NCBI RefSeq assembly: GCF_000252165.1
Contig: NZ_BAET01000013.1
Span: 112,639 to 176,638, forward strand
DNA: 64,000 nt
DNA from: Glaciecola punicea ACAM 611
GTDB lineage: Bacteria; Pseudomonadota; Gammaproteobacteria; Enterobacterales; Alteromonadaceae
Reading direction: 5' to 3'
Under the pieces are notes generated by a model. It saw nothing but the letters and a program-made list of their open reading frames with translations, made no database searches and was not told the DNA's origin. Shown in pieces: positions 40,098-48,645 of this stretch (positions are counted from its first letter, which is position 1; the number at the start of each line of letters is the position of its first letter). The position numbers were made by a program, and so were the translations under genes.

Positions 40098-40751
40098 ATG
40101 AATATAAAGTTATATAGTTATTGGCGTTCTTCTGCTAGCTATCGCGTAAGAATTGCGCTTAATTTAAAACAATTGGAATACGAGTATGTCCCTGTGCATC
40201 TTGTTAATAGCGGTGGTGAACAAAAAGGCGATGCATACAAAGGCTTGAATCCGTCTATGTTGGTGCCGACATTTGTTGATGAAAATGAAGATGTTATACT
40301 GAATCAATCTCTGGCTATAATTGAGTATTTGGATGAAAAATATCCAAGTGAATCGCCATTTTTACCTCAGCACAGCTTGGACCGGGCACGCATAAGAATG
40401 ATCGCACAAGATGTATGTTGCGATATACAGCCGGTGTCTAACCTACGTGTGTTAAATAAACTAAAAAGTGAGTTTAATGCCAACGGTGACGCTGTCACAA
40501 AATGGTCACATGACGTGATACACGCAGGTTTTGAAGCAATAGAAAGCAGATTGGGCACAAGAGCAGGAAAATATGCATACGGCTATGATGTTACTCTCGC
40601 CGATATATGTATAGTACCTCAGGTTTACAATGCGCTACGATTTGAAGTAGACATGAGCAAGTTCCCAACGATACATAAAGTGTATAACAATTGTCAGAAA
40701 CTGCCTGCCTTTATCGACGCCGCGCCACAGAATCAGCTCGACGCTCCTTAA
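40098..40751 (+). CDS. maiA: Maleylacetoacetate isomerase (GST zeta class)
   Basis: MaiA isomerises maleylacetoacetate to fumarylacetoacetate with glutathione in the tyrosine/homogentisate pathway. The 217-residue protein starts LYSYWRSSASYRVRIALNLK, with the zeta-class SSxSxR motif at residues 11-16, followed by NPSMLVPTFVDE and LNQSLAIIEYLDE. It is downstream of tyrR in the same direction with a 72-base gap. The other homogentisate-pathway genes (hpd, hmgA, fahA) are not in the window. Confidence 0.94.
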   Translation: MNIKLYSYWRSSASYRVRIALNLKQLEYEYVPVHLVNSGGEQKGDAYKGLNPSMLVPTFVDENEDVILNQSLAIIEYLDEKYPSESPFLPQHSLDRARIRMIAQDVCCDIQPVSNLRVLNKLKSEFNANGDAVTKWSHDVIHAGFEAIESRLGTRAGKYAYGYDVTLADICIVPQVYNALRFEVDMSKFPTIHKVYNNCQKLPAFIDAAPQNQLDAP

Positions 40752-40773
40752 ATATTGCGTATTTAGGGATTGT

Positions 40774-41265
40774 TTAGATAGGCAGCGCGGTGGTATTTTT
40801 CACTTGCTTTAGTGCAAACGTGGAGCTTATATGGTCAACAAGTGGCAAACTTGTCAACTTTGTTTTAAGTAACAGTTCATACTCTTCAATACTTTGCACA
40901 ATTACCTTCAACAAATAGTCCTTTTCGCCGCTGGTAGTGTGACATTCAACCACCTCGTTTATGTCTTGTACTGCATTCTCGAATTTTGTGAGTGAATCAC
41001 CGTCATGATTTTTGAGCGTTACGTAAATAAACACCGAAACCCCTAAATTGAGTTTCTTGGCGTCAAGTAAAGTGACTTTTTGGCGAATAATGCCGTCGGC
41101 CTCCATCCGCTTTACCCGTCGCCAGCAGGGTGTATGAGACAAGCCGACATGCTGGCTAAGTTCAGCCATAGAAACGGTCGCATCTCGCTGCATTACCCGA
41201 AGTATTTCGCGGTCAAATTTATCTAGCTTTATAATCACATTTTCTTTTTGCATAGTGTTTATCAT
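40774..41265 (-). CDS. Lrp/AsnC-family transcriptional regulator (BkdR-like)
   Basis: 163-residue Lrp-type protein: an N-terminal helix-turn-helix (LDKFDREILRVMQRDATVSMAELSQHVGLSHTPCWRRVKRME) and a C-terminal RAM ligand domain (VECHTTSGEKDYLLKVIVQSIEEYELLL). It is divergent from leucine dehydrogenase, with a repeat-rich operator between them. It most likely regulates that gene in response to a branched-chain amino acid (inference from context). ATG 41253 is an alternative start; neither has a clear ribosome site. Confidence 0.9.
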   Translation of the reverse strand: MINTMQKENVIIKLDKFDREILRVMQRDATVSMAELSQHVGLSHTPCWRRVKRMEADGIIRQKVTLLDAKKLNLGVSVFIYVTLKNHDGDSLTKFENAVQDINEVVECHTTSGEKDYLLKVIVQSIEEYELLLKTKLTSLPLVDHISSTFALKQVKNTTALPI

Positions 41266-41322
41266 TTAAATAAGGTTAAGTTAATTTTAAGTATATAAAA
41301 ATCGTTACTCACAACGGTTAGG

Positions 41323-41357
41323 ATCCTATAGCCTTAGTATAGGATGAATATCCTATA
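41323..41357. promoter_or_regulatory. Triple ATCCTATA operator between Lrp-type gene and leucine dehydrogenase
   Basis: ATCCTATA (41323-41330), its exact reverse complement TATAGGAT (41338-41345) and ATCCTATA again (41350-41357) lie in the 270-base divergent spacer. A second AT-rich dyad, AATCATA/TATGATT, follows at about 41358-41379. Multiple phased sites of this kind fit an Lrp-family octamer. The regulator assignment is inference. Confidence 0.6.
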
Positions 41358-41535
41358 AATCATAAATAAATATATGATTATGTGAATGTTCGTTTAGCAT
41401 TCTGGTGCAATAGCAAGACCTATCCTTTGGTATTTCAGATATCATGATCACCAAAGCAGTGATAATGGATGCTATGAGGAAAACAGATCCGAGACAATGC
41501 GGATTCTTGAAACAGTAAAAATAATGAGAAGCAAA

Positions 41536-42585
41536 ATGGCCTTATTTGAACACTCTGATTTTGACAATCACGAACAAGTTGCATTTCACCATGATAAATT
41601 AACAGGCCTTAAAGCGATTATCGCTGTGCATAACACAAATTTAGGCCCCAGTTTAGGCGGCTGTAGAATGTGGCCATATGCCTCAAGTGACGAAGCGCTA
41701 ACGGATGTGTTAAGGCTGTCAAGTGGTATGTCTTATAAGGCTGCCATGGCTAATTTACCGAAAGGTGGAGGAAAAGCAGTTATCATTGGCAATCCGCGAG
41801 AGCATAAGAGTGAGGCGTTAATGCAGGCAATGGGCCGCTTTGTTGATAGTTTTAATGGTCGTTATATTATTGCTGAAGACTCAGGTATAAACGTACAAGA
41901 TATTAATCAAATGGCCAGCCAGACGAAATACGCGTCAGGTAATAAAGCGCGCTACTCAGTAGACGGCACACAGCCAGATGGCAATCCAGGCCCATCGACA
42001 TCATACGGCGTGTTTTGCGGTATTAAGGCCGCTGTAAAGCATCTTTATGGCAGCGATTTACAGGGTAAAACTATTGCTATTCAGGGGGTTGGAAATGTGG
42101 GGCTTCGCTTAGCCAAATACCTTCATCAGGCCGGCGCTCACATATTCGTTTCTGATATTTTCGAGGAAAACCTACTAATTGCGCATGAAGAATTCGGCGC
42201 TACCATAGTGGATAATAAAACTATTCATAGCCTTGATGTAGACGTGTTTGCCCCTTGTGCACTGGGCGGTGCAGTAAATGAAAATACAATAGAAGCGTTT
42301 AAGGCAAAGATCATAGCGGGCGCTGCCAATAACCAACTGGCTAACAGCACTATGGATTTAGCATTGATGAATAGACGTATTACTTATGTACCAGACTACG
42401 TGTTAAATGCGGGCGGCATTATCGATATTCATCATCAGACCCTTGACGATAGCAGCGATGAAAAGTTAAAACATCAGATTAGCAATATTGGCAATACTGT
42501 AGTTACGGTATTGGAGCAAGCGCAAGAACAAGGCTTACCGACGCAGCAAGTTGCTAATAAAATTGCGGCGAGTCGATTTGGTTAA
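41536..42585 (+). CDS. ldh: Leucine (Glu/Leu/Phe/Val-type) dehydrogenase
   Basis: NAD-dependent oxidative deaminase of branched-chain amino acids. In the 349-residue form starting MALFEHSDFD, the substrate-carboxylate motif GPSLGGCRMW begins at 37. The catalytic lysine of PKGGGKAVI is K80, the same number as in the Bacillus enzyme. The Rossmann motif GVGNVG follows in the second half. ATG 41497 would add 13 residues with no homology, so 41536 is preferred. An adjacent divergent Lrp regulator supports a BCAA role. It is closed by a strong terminator 13 bases on. Confidence 0.9.
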   Translation: MALFEHSDFDNHEQVAFHHDKLTGLKAIIAVHNTNLGPSLGGCRMWPYASSDEALTDVLRLSSGMSYKAAMANLPKGGGKAVIIGNPREHKSEALMQAMGRFVDSFNGRYIIAEDSGINVQDINQMASQTKYASGNKARYSVDGTQPDGNPGPSTSYGVFCGIKAAVKHLYGSDLQGKTIAIQGVGNVGLRLAKYLHQAGAHIFVSDIFEENLLIAHEEFGATIVDNKTIHSLDVDVFAPCALGGAVNENTIEAFKAKIIAGAANNQLANSTMDLALMNRRITYVPDYVLNAGGIIDIHHQTLDDSSDEKLKHQISNIGNTVVTVLEQAQEQGLPTQQVANKIAASRFG

Positions 42586-42598
42586 ACAAGTAAAGGTT

Positions 42599-42647
42599 AA
42601 AAAATACTGTGCGTAAAATGTACGTTTTATAGCGCTCAGTATTTTTT
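42599..42647 (+). terminator. Strong intrinsic terminator of leucine dehydrogenase
   Basis: A 15-base arm (42599-42613) and its near-perfect complement (42633-42647, one mismatch) enclose an inner TAAAA/TTTTA hairpin. The right arm ends in six T. It lies 13 bases after the stop. Confidence 0.85.
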
Positions 42648-42724
42648 GTCAATAAACACAACAGCAATTTAGTATACATAATGTGCAATCAGGCGTTTAC
42701 GGCTTATAAAACTAGGGTCACTGC

Positions 42725-42753
42725 TTGCATAAACAGCATGAACTCGGCATAAT
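42725..42753 (+). promoter_or_regulatory. Candidate ffs promoter
   Basis: TTGCAT (42725-42730), 17 bases, CATAAT (42748-42753; 5 of 6). Transcription would begin near 42760, about 27 bases before the folded SRP RNA, which implies 5' processing as for other stable RNAs. Confidence 0.55.
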
Positions 42754-42786
42754 GCGGCGGCCTTGATAATATTTTTCAAGGTTCTA

Positions 42787-42897
42787 TGGTAAACTCTGGT
42801 TCTCTCGCAATGATACATTGGGAACTCGGTCAGACCCGGAAGGGAGCAGCCGTACTAATGGACTCATGTGCCGAGATGTGGCTGGGGTTTGCCACCA
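42787..42897 (+). ncRNA. ffs: Signal recognition particle 4.5S RNA
   Basis: The domain IV core is unmistakable: GTCAGACCCGGAAGGGAGCA on the left and GTGCCGAGATGTGGCTGG on the right, with the GGAA tetraloop. These are the Ffh M-domain contacts. Outer arms TGGTAAAC and GTTTGCCA close the helix with one G-U, giving about 111 nt. The RNA pairs with Ffh to target ribosomes making membrane proteins. The ends are approximate to a few bases; a short pyrimidine-rich tail follows. Confidence 0.95.
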
Positions 42898-42908
42898 CTT
42901 ATTTCTCT

Positions 42909-43190
42909 TTACTTGCTAGCGTCAAACTTATCTAAAAAATCTGCACCGGATTGCACTGCACCAATTACATTGAGCCTCATTTTTTGACTTTCTGAGTTGG
43001 GTAAGTAAAATGCCGCAGCGAGCGCATATCTTATTTACCGTGGTGATAGCTGATTCAAAGCTAGACGGGTAAGGTCGGCCAAATAGTCGTGGCCTTTTGC
43101 TGTTTCCAGCCCCATTTCCACAATATGTTTAAATACCATATGTTCATGATAATTAAGAATATTATCATCTAATTTCATCTGTTTTCTCAT
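42909..43190 (-). pseudogene. ComFB-like gene interrupted by an in-frame stop
   Basis: On the minus strand a frame starts MRKQMKLDDNILNYHEHMVF and runs to LTRLALNQLSPR, 51 residues, then TAA (43035-43037). The same frame continues open for 41 codons as IRYALAAAFYLPNSES to DFLDKFDASK before the next stop at 42909. The whole fits the ComFB family (late competence development protein ComFB): NY-E-LV near the start and ALNxLPPRYI after the middle, where the stop replaces the tyrosine of PRY. A sequencing error, nonsense decay or a working 51-residue form are the options. 43191-43470 holds no other gene I can see. Confidence 0.65.
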
Positions 43191-43473
43191 TTGACGGGCG
43201 TGAGTAAGCCAATATAGCTGTGTAAGTCGTGTAACGGCGCGGTGATAATTTTGATGAATTTTTTTGCAACTGCTGTGTAAGCGTAGTTTGTCGTAGGTTA
43301 AGCAAAAGAAAATCGGCTAAGGCGCTGCGACGAAAGCAATTTACTAAATAATTTGTTAACGCTAAATATGTTTTAACAAGATACTTGGTAATGAACTATT
43401 GACAACAAATCACCTTTAGCTAAAAATCAAGAAAAATATAAACACTTTTTTTTGTTTAAGGGTGTCGAGTTTC

Positions 43474-43502
43474 TTGACATTTATGCAACATCCTGTGAGT
43501 AT
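43474..43502 (+). promoter_or_regulatory. Candidate promoter of the TonB2 operon
   Basis: A perfect TTGACA (43474-43479) lies 17 bases before GAGTAT (43497-43502). The start site would be near 43509, about 80 bases before the first gene. A second TTGACA (43399-43404) with TAAAAA after 16 bases offers an alternative. I see no convincing Fur box. Confidence 0.5.
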
Positions 43503-43590
43503 TTATAGGTGTGCCGGACTTTGTAATGGCATAAATATAAATAACTATAAACCTTATTAGGTCCCACAGTGGCCTTAACAACAGACTTTA

Positions 43591-44376
43591 ATGGTTGGGA
43601 ATATGTCCAAAATGAGCAATAGAACTCAAATCGCAGCTTGCATTGTTGGTGCTTTAGCACTTACATCAGCAAGTATGGCCTTTGCCGGTCCGCTAGAAGA
43701 AGTGCAAACGGAACAGCGTAAAATCCATGTGGCAGCGGCTCAGTCTCAAGAAAAGATAAATGGTCTTTTTGAGCAATCTCAAGAGCTGTTGATTGATTAT
43801 CGCGCGGTTGTCGATCAAACAGAGAATCTTAAAATATACAATGATTACGTTGCCCGGCTGGTTACCGACCAACAGCGTGTGGTGGATTCTTTGCAGCGTC
43901 AAATAGACTCAATTGAAGAAACCAAACAGAATATTGTTCCGCTTATGGGCCGCATGATAGACAGCTTAGAGAAGTTTATTAACCTAGACGTTCCGATCAA
44001 TAAGCAAGAGCGTCTTGATCGTGTTCAGCGTTTACGTGACGTAATGGGTAACTCAAGTGTCACTGTTTCTGAGCAGTTTCGTTTAGTGCTTGATGCATAC
44101 TCAATTGAAAATGCATACGGCACCCGCATTAATGCATACGAAGGAAATATTCAGGTAAACGGTGAAGATATTTCAGTTGAGTTCTTTAACCTTGGCAGAA
44201 CAGCATTGCTAGCGTTAACGCTTGATCAGCAAACAGCTTGGGCTTGGGACAATGACACCAGAAGCTGGCAAAAGTTAGGCGATGAATATCTCAATTCAGT
44301 TATTCAAGCAACCCGTATGGCAGGGGGTCTAGTACCCGAAGACTTAATTAAATTACCAATCAAAGCGGCGGAGTAA
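43591..44376 (+). CDS. DUF3450 periplasmic protein of the TonB2 operon
   Basis: 261-residue secreted protein: signal peptide IAACIVGALALTSASMAFA, then a long helical, glutamine-rich coiled coil (about 30-150), and a C-terminal compact region (YEGNIQVNGEDISVEFFNLGRTALLALTLDQQTAWAWD) characteristic of DUF3450. This family heads TonB2-type operons in marine gammaproteobacteria; its exact role is not established. ATG 43603 (MSKMSNRT) is an alternative start. The next gene is 5 bases away. Confidence 0.88.
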   Translation: MVGNMSKMSNRTQIAACIVGALALTSASMAFAGPLEEVQTEQRKIHVAAAQSQEKINGLFEQSQELLIDYRAVVDQTENLKIYNDYVARLVTDQQRVVDSLQRQIDSIEETKQNIVPLMGRMIDSLEKFINLDVPINKQERLDRVQRLRDVMGNSSVTVSEQFRLVLDAYSIENAYGTRINAYEGNIQVNGEDISVEFFNLGRTALLALTLDQQTAWAWDNDTRSWQKLGDEYLNSVIQATRMAGGLVPEDLIKLPIKAAE

Positions 44377-44381
44377 GGTAA

Positions 44382-45746
44382 ATGAAAACAACAATAAAAG
44401 CGCTTATCGCAACTGCTTCTATCACTTTGATGGCGAGTATGGCCAGTGCACAAGCACCGGCACCAACTAGTTTGCAAGAATTACTTAACCAAGTTAAAAA
44501 TGATCGTGTGTCTGAAGCACGTGTTAATCAAGAGCGTGAGGCAGAATTTACCAGTGCACGCGCTGACAAGCAGGCACTTTTGCGCAGAGCTCAAGGGCAA
44601 TTAAGAGATGAAGAGCAACGTGGTGATCGTTTAGGCGCACAATTTGCCGCAAACGAACAAACCATCATAGACAAAGAAATTGAGTTAGACCAAGCAAGCG
44701 GTACTTTAGGTGAAATGTTTGGCGTAGTACGCCAGGCATCAGCCGATGCATACGGCACCATATCAACTTCTATAGTTAGTGCTGAATTTCCAGGTCGTGA
44801 GTCGTTTCTACAAGAAATGGCACAAGACTCTAAGGGCCTTCCTAACATTCGTGAGTTAGAAGAGCTATGGATTTCATTGCAAACTGAAATGACTGAGTCT
44901 GGCCAAATATCTAAATTCACTGCTGACGTAGTCGATTTAACAGGTGGTTCGTCGTCTCAAGAAGTGTTACGCGTGGGTACGTTCAACTTAATTGGTGAAC
45001 AGGGATATTTAGTGTTTGATGAAGCCACACAGACTATCCGTCCTTTAGGTCGCCAGCCGGACGGGCACCAGGTAGCATCAACACAAAACTTATTAAATGC
45101 CACTAGTGGATTTATACCGACGTTTGTTGACCCATCACGTGGCGTGATACTAAACTTGTTCAAGCAAAAAGCCACCATGTCTGACCGTTACCATCAAGGT
45201 GGTTTAGTTGGTTATATAATCACGGTTATGTTAGCAATTGGTTTATCAATTGGTGTTTTTAAAATTGTTCAGCTAACGATTGTTAGTGGCAAAATGAGAA
45301 AACAAATGAACAACATCGACAATCCATCCAATGCCAACCCACTAGGGCGTATATTAACTGTTTACAATGCCAACAAAAAAGCTGATGTAGAAGGGTTAGA
45401 GTTAAAACTCGATGAAGCCATTCTCAAAGAGCTACCGCGGGTAGATGCAGGGGTCAATATTATTAAGATATTTGCTGCAATTGCACCGCTGTTAGGTCTT
45501 CTAGGTACGGTTATAGGGATGATTGCGACGTTCCAACAAATAACCTTGTTTGGAACGGGTGACCCACGCATTATGGCGGGTTCGATTTCTATGGCACTTG
45601 TAACCACTGCCCAAGGTATAATCGCAGCATTGCCGCTAATACTGATGCACAGCATTGTTGCAGGTCGTGCTAAGTCGATTGTTCACATACTTGACGAGCA
45701 GACTGCAGGCGTTATCGCTGCGCATGCAGAGTCGGAGAAAGCATAA
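44382..45746 (+). CDS. TtpC-like MotA/TolQ/ExbB proton channel protein with periplasmic extension
   Basis: 454 residues. A signal peptide (TIKALIATASITLMASMASA) and a periplasmic coiled coil and globular part (about 25-270) precede an ExbB-like module. The module has three membrane segments (GGLVGYIITVMLAIGLSIGVF, LGLLGTVIGMIATFQQIT, ALVTTAQGIIAALPLILMHSIVA). This matches TtpC, the extra component needed by Vibrio TonB2 systems and thought to reach across the periplasm. It lies directly before a short ExbB. Confidence 0.9.
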   Translation: MKTTIKALIATASITLMASMASAQAPAPTSLQELLNQVKNDRVSEARVNQEREAEFTSARADKQALLRRAQGQLRDEEQRGDRLGAQFAANEQTIIDKEIELDQASGTLGEMFGVVRQASADAYGTISTSIVSAEFPGRESFLQEMAQDSKGLPNIRELEELWISLQTEMTESGQISKFTADVVDLTGGSSSQEVLRVGTFNLIGEQGYLVFDEATQTIRPLGRQPDGHQVASTQNLLNATSGFIPTFVDPSRGVILNLFKQKATMSDRYHQGGLVGYIITVMLAIGLSIGVFKIVQLTIVSGKMRKQMNNIDNPSNANPLGRILTVYNANKKADVEGLELKLDEAILKELPRVDAGVNIIKIFAAIAPLLGLLGTVIGMIATFQQITLFGTGDPRIMAGSISMALVTTAQGIIAALPLILMHSIVAGRAKSIVHILDEQTAGVIAAHAESEKA

Positions 45747-45747
45747 T

Positions 45748-46272
45748 ATGTTATTCCTAGTAGGCTTATGGGAAACGGTTAGAGAATTCTTGTCAGCAGG
45801 AGGCGACGTACTGTATTTTGTTGCCGGCGCTCTCTTCTTAATGTGGGCATTAATGATAGAGCGCTATTGGTATTTAACGTCGGTTTTTCCACCAATAAGA
45901 AAGAAAATTATTGATGATTGGGAAGCGCGAGTTGACACTACCTCTTGGCATGCACATAGAATTCGTGAGGCATGGATTTCACAAGCCTCTGACGGTTTGA
46001 CCGCTAGACTGATAATAATCAGAACTTTAGTCGCAATGTGTCCTCTAATAGGGTTATTAGGTACTGTAACAGGAATGATTGGCGTATTTGAGACAATGGC
46101 CACCCAAGGTACTGGTAACCCAAGATTGATGGCTGCGGGTATTTCGATGGCAACTATTCCCACAATGGCAGGAATGGTTGCAGCTCTGTCTGGATTATTT
46201 GTAAGCTCACGCATTGAAGCAAAAGCTAAGAATTTGAAAGAGCAGTTAGTCGACAGCTTGCCACATAATTAA
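45748..46272 (+). CDS. exbB: Biopolymer transporter ExbB (TonB2 system)
   Basis: 174-residue TolQ/ExbB family proton channel with helices LYFVAGALFLMWALMIERYW, CPLIGLLGTVTGMIGVFETM and MATIPTMAGMVAALSGLFV. It works with ExbD to turn proton motive force into TonB movement. ATG 45748, one base after the TtpC-like stop, is chosen; the frame extends back to 45655 over the previous gene without a homologous segment. Confidence 0.94.
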   Translation: MLFLVGLWETVREFLSAGGDVLYFVAGALFLMWALMIERYWYLTSVFPPIRKKIIDDWEARVDTTSWHAHRIREAWISQASDGLTARLIIIRTLVAMCPLIGLLGTVTGMIGVFETMATQGTGNPRLMAAGISMATIPTMAGMVAALSGLFVSSRIEAKAKNLKEQLVDSLPHN

Positions 46273-46283
46273 GAGAGGTTGTT

Positions 46284-46682
46284 ATGGGACGTAAAGTTAG
46301 AGAACTTCAAGATGATGCAGCAATTGATATGACGCCAATGCTCGACATTGTGTTTATCATGCTCATATTCTTTATTGTAACAACAGTATTTGTTAAGCAA
46401 GCCGGTATTGACGTAAACAAACCTGAAGGCATAACTGCAACTAAATTCAAAAATGCGAATATTTTTATTGCGGTCACTGAAGATGGTGCAGTGTGGATTG
46501 ATCGCCGTGAAATTTCGCTAGAAGCAGTCAGGCCTAACGTAGAGAAATTATTGTTAGAGCAGCCTACTGATGCCGTATACATAGAGGCAGACGTGAAAGC
46601 GAAACATGGTGTAGTAATCAAAGTAATGGATCAGGTTAAACAGGCTGGTGTTGACAAAGTCGCTATTGCGGTAAGGAGTTAA
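46284..46682 (+). CDS. exbD: Biopolymer transporter ExbD (TonB2 system)
   Basis: 132-residue protein with one membrane helix containing the proton-pathway aspartate D21 (MLDIVFIMLIFFIVTTVF) and a C-terminal periplasmic domain (VYIEADVKAKHGVVIKVMDQVKQAGVDKVAIAV). AGAGAGG precedes the ATG by about 8 bases. tonB starts 3 bases after its stop. Confidence 0.96.
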   Translation: MGRKVRELQDDAAIDMTPMLDIVFIMLIFFIVTTVFVKQAGIDVNKPEGITATKFKNANIFIAVTEDGAVWIDRREISLEAVRPNVEKLLLEQPTDAVYIEADVKAKHGVVIKVMDQVKQAGVDKVAIAVRS

Positions 46683-46684
46683 TA

Positions 46685-47302
46685 ATGATTAGATTTATTG
46701 CATCAATATTCCTTGGTGGCGTGGTGGCTTTCTCACTGTTTGTGCTGATGGCAAAATTAATTGAAAACGATGGCGTGGCGGGTAAGCCAGTAGATCCGCC
46801 ACCCATTATTGATATTATTATGGCCGACCCAGACGAAAACTTAAACACACGCGTGCGCAGGCCACCACCACCACCACCTCCGCCTAAGGAGCCGCCTAAA
46901 GTTGAAATGGTAGAGCCTGATGCAGCGGAGCCTGATGCAAATGCCTTTAGTATAAATATACCGGGTATCGATACGGGCAGTGTTGGCGTAAATATAGGCG
47001 GCATTGGCGCGATGATGCGTGACGGTGATGCAACGCCAATAGTGCGTATAGATCCAAAATATCCGCCCGAAGCGGCACGTGATGGAAAAGAAGGATGGGT
47101 TGACCTATCGTTCACCATCAACGAGGTGGGCGGGGTTGAGGATGTAGAGGTGCTTGAAGCAGATCCAAAACGAATTTTTGACCGTGAAGCAAAAAGAGCA
47201 CTGCGTAAGTGGAAGTACAGACCAAAAGTTGTCGACGGTATTGCACAAAGACAGCCTGGTTTGAGAGTTCGACTAGAATTTAGTTTAGGCGGAGATGATT
47301 AA
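46685..47302 (+). CDS. tonB: TonB2-type energy transducer
   Basis: 205-residue protein: N-terminal membrane helix (FIASIFLGGVVAFSLFVLMAKLI), a short proline run (RRPPPPPPPPKEPP) that spans the periplasm, and a C-terminal TonB domain (RIDPKYPPEAARDGKEGWVD, FTINEVGGVEDVEVLEADP, ALRKWKYRP). The proline region is short compared with E. coli TonB, as in TonB2 proteins that rely on TtpC. It overlaps the next frame's upstream ATG by 8 bases. Confidence 0.95.
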   Translation: MIRFIASIFLGGVVAFSLFVLMAKLIENDGVAGKPVDPPPIIDIIMADPDENLNTRVRRPPPPPPPPKEPPKVEMVEPDAAEPDANAFSINIPGIDTGSVGVNIGGIGAMMRDGDATPIVRIDPKYPPEAARDGKEGWVDLSFTINEVGGVEDVEVLEADPKRIFDREAKRALRKWKYRPKVVDGIAQRQPGLRVRLEFSLGGDD

Positions 47303-47303
47303 T

Positions 47304-48581
47304 ATGAAAAAATTAAATAAAGTCTTGATGACAGCTGGTGTCGCTTTGTTTGGTTCATATTCGACACTTGCGATTGCGCAACAGTCAGCTGCTATTGTTT
47401 GTCCGGGTTATGAACCGGCCAAAACACAGCTGTTAGGCGAGCGTTCTGGTAAGAAGCTTCAGCGAGCATATGAAGTCTATCTAAACGAAGAGCTTGACGA
47501 AAGAGAAAGGGTTAAAGAAGCAATCAGCATGCTGCGGGATATTGATTCAAAAGAAGATTTTGATACCGCAACTGTTAATAGATTTCTTGGACAATTGTTG
47601 GTGTCAGAAGACGGTAAACAGTTAGAGGCTCTATCACTGCTTACACGGGCTGCTGATTTAGGCGTTTTGAATGATAAAGACCAAGCCGATATTTTAAAGT
47701 TGGTGGCTGACTTGTCTATTCAAGAAGAAAAGTATGAAAACTCCATCAAGTATTATAAGAAATGGATGTCGTTTACCTGTAAAGAAGATCCGGACATTTA
47801 TACGCGTATGGCGAAAGCTTATACTGAAATGAAAGACTTTGATAATGTGCTACTTACCGCCGATCTTGCTATTGCGAATTATGTTCAACCAAACAAGAAC
47901 CCTTTCGCATTAAAGATAAATGCTTTTCACGAGAAAAAACAATATGATGGCGCCGTTGAGGTTGCTGAAATACTTGTTTCCTTGTTCCCAGGAGAGAAAA
48001 ACTGGTGGTCACAGCTAGGCTTTTTCTACATGTTGGTAGAGGACTATACCAAAGCACTTTCTACGTTCTCATTAGCACATAAACAAGGATATTTAACAAA
48101 ACGGTCAGAGTTTAAGGCTTTAGCCCAGCTATATGCCTCAAGTGATGTGCCTTATAAGTCTGCTCAGTTGCAAAAGAAATACATGGCGTCGGGTATGCTT
48201 GAATCGGAAGCTAGTGACATTGCCAGTTTGGCAAATACGCTTCAGTTAGCACGTGAGTACAGCGAAGCGGCTAAGTATTATGGACAGGCCGCAGCAAAAA
48301 GCGCTGATCCTGACCATTACCGCAAGCAAGGTGTTTTATTGTTAACGGCGGAAGATTATAGAGGGGCTATAACGGCGCTTACTAAATCTATAGAGTCGGG
48401 CATAGACGAAGAGGGCAAGGTGCATTTCTCGTTGATGGAAGCTAATTTCTATATGGGTAATTTTCGGAAAGCCTATGAGCATGCTACCGAGGCTCAGAAA
48501 GATCCCAGCTTACGCAGGAATGCTTTAGCTTGGATACCTTATATCAAGCAAAAAGCTGAAAATCGTGGCGTTAAAATATAG
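47304..48581 (+). CDS. TPR-repeat protein of the TonB2 operon
   Basis: 425 residues: signal peptide MKKLNKVLMTAGVALFGSYSTLAIAQ followed by about eight tetratricopeptide-like helical repeats (for instance KYENSIKYYKKWMSF, DYTKALSTFSLAHKQG, EYSEAAKYYGQAAAKSADPDHYRKQG). It would be periplasmic. It closes the DUF3450-ttpC-exbB-exbD-tonB operon, where a TPR gene is usual. Its job is unknown. ATG 47304 is favoured because GGAG lies 9 bases upstream. Confidence 0.88.
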   Translation: MKKLNKVLMTAGVALFGSYSTLAIAQQSAAIVCPGYEPAKTQLLGERSGKKLQRAYEVYLNEELDERERVKEAISMLRDIDSKEDFDTATVNRFLGQLLVSEDGKQLEALSLLTRAADLGVLNDKDQADILKLVADLSIQEEKYENSIKYYKKWMSFTCKEDPDIYTRMAKAYTEMKDFDNVLLTADLAIANYVQPNKNPFALKINAFHEKKQYDGAVEVAEILVSLFPGEKNWWSQLGFFYMLVEDYTKALSTFSLAHKQGYLTKRSEFKALAQLYASSDVPYKSAQLQKKYMASGMLESEASDIASLANTLQLAREYSEAAKYYGQAAAKSADPDHYRKQGVLLLTAEDYRGAITALTKSIESGIDEEGKVHFSLMEANFYMGNFRKAYEHATEAQKDPSLRRNALAWIPYIKQKAENRGVKI

Positions 48582-48599
48582 ACGAATGTAGATAATCGA

Positions 48600-48630
48600 A
48601 ATCCCGCTTACATTAGCGGGTTTTTTTTTG
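48600..48630 (+). terminator. Intrinsic terminator of the TonB2 operon
   Basis: CCCGCT (48603-48608), loop TACATT, AGCGGG (48615-48620), then nine T. It lies between the convergent TPR gene and tmcA. Confidence 0.88.
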
Positions 48631-48645
48631 CCTTGAAATATAGAT

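Noticed and set aside
43191-43590. Further gene or Fur box upstream of the TonB2 operon
   Set aside because: No frame with a start and family signature, and no convincing 19-base Fur palindrome; only promoter-like sequences.
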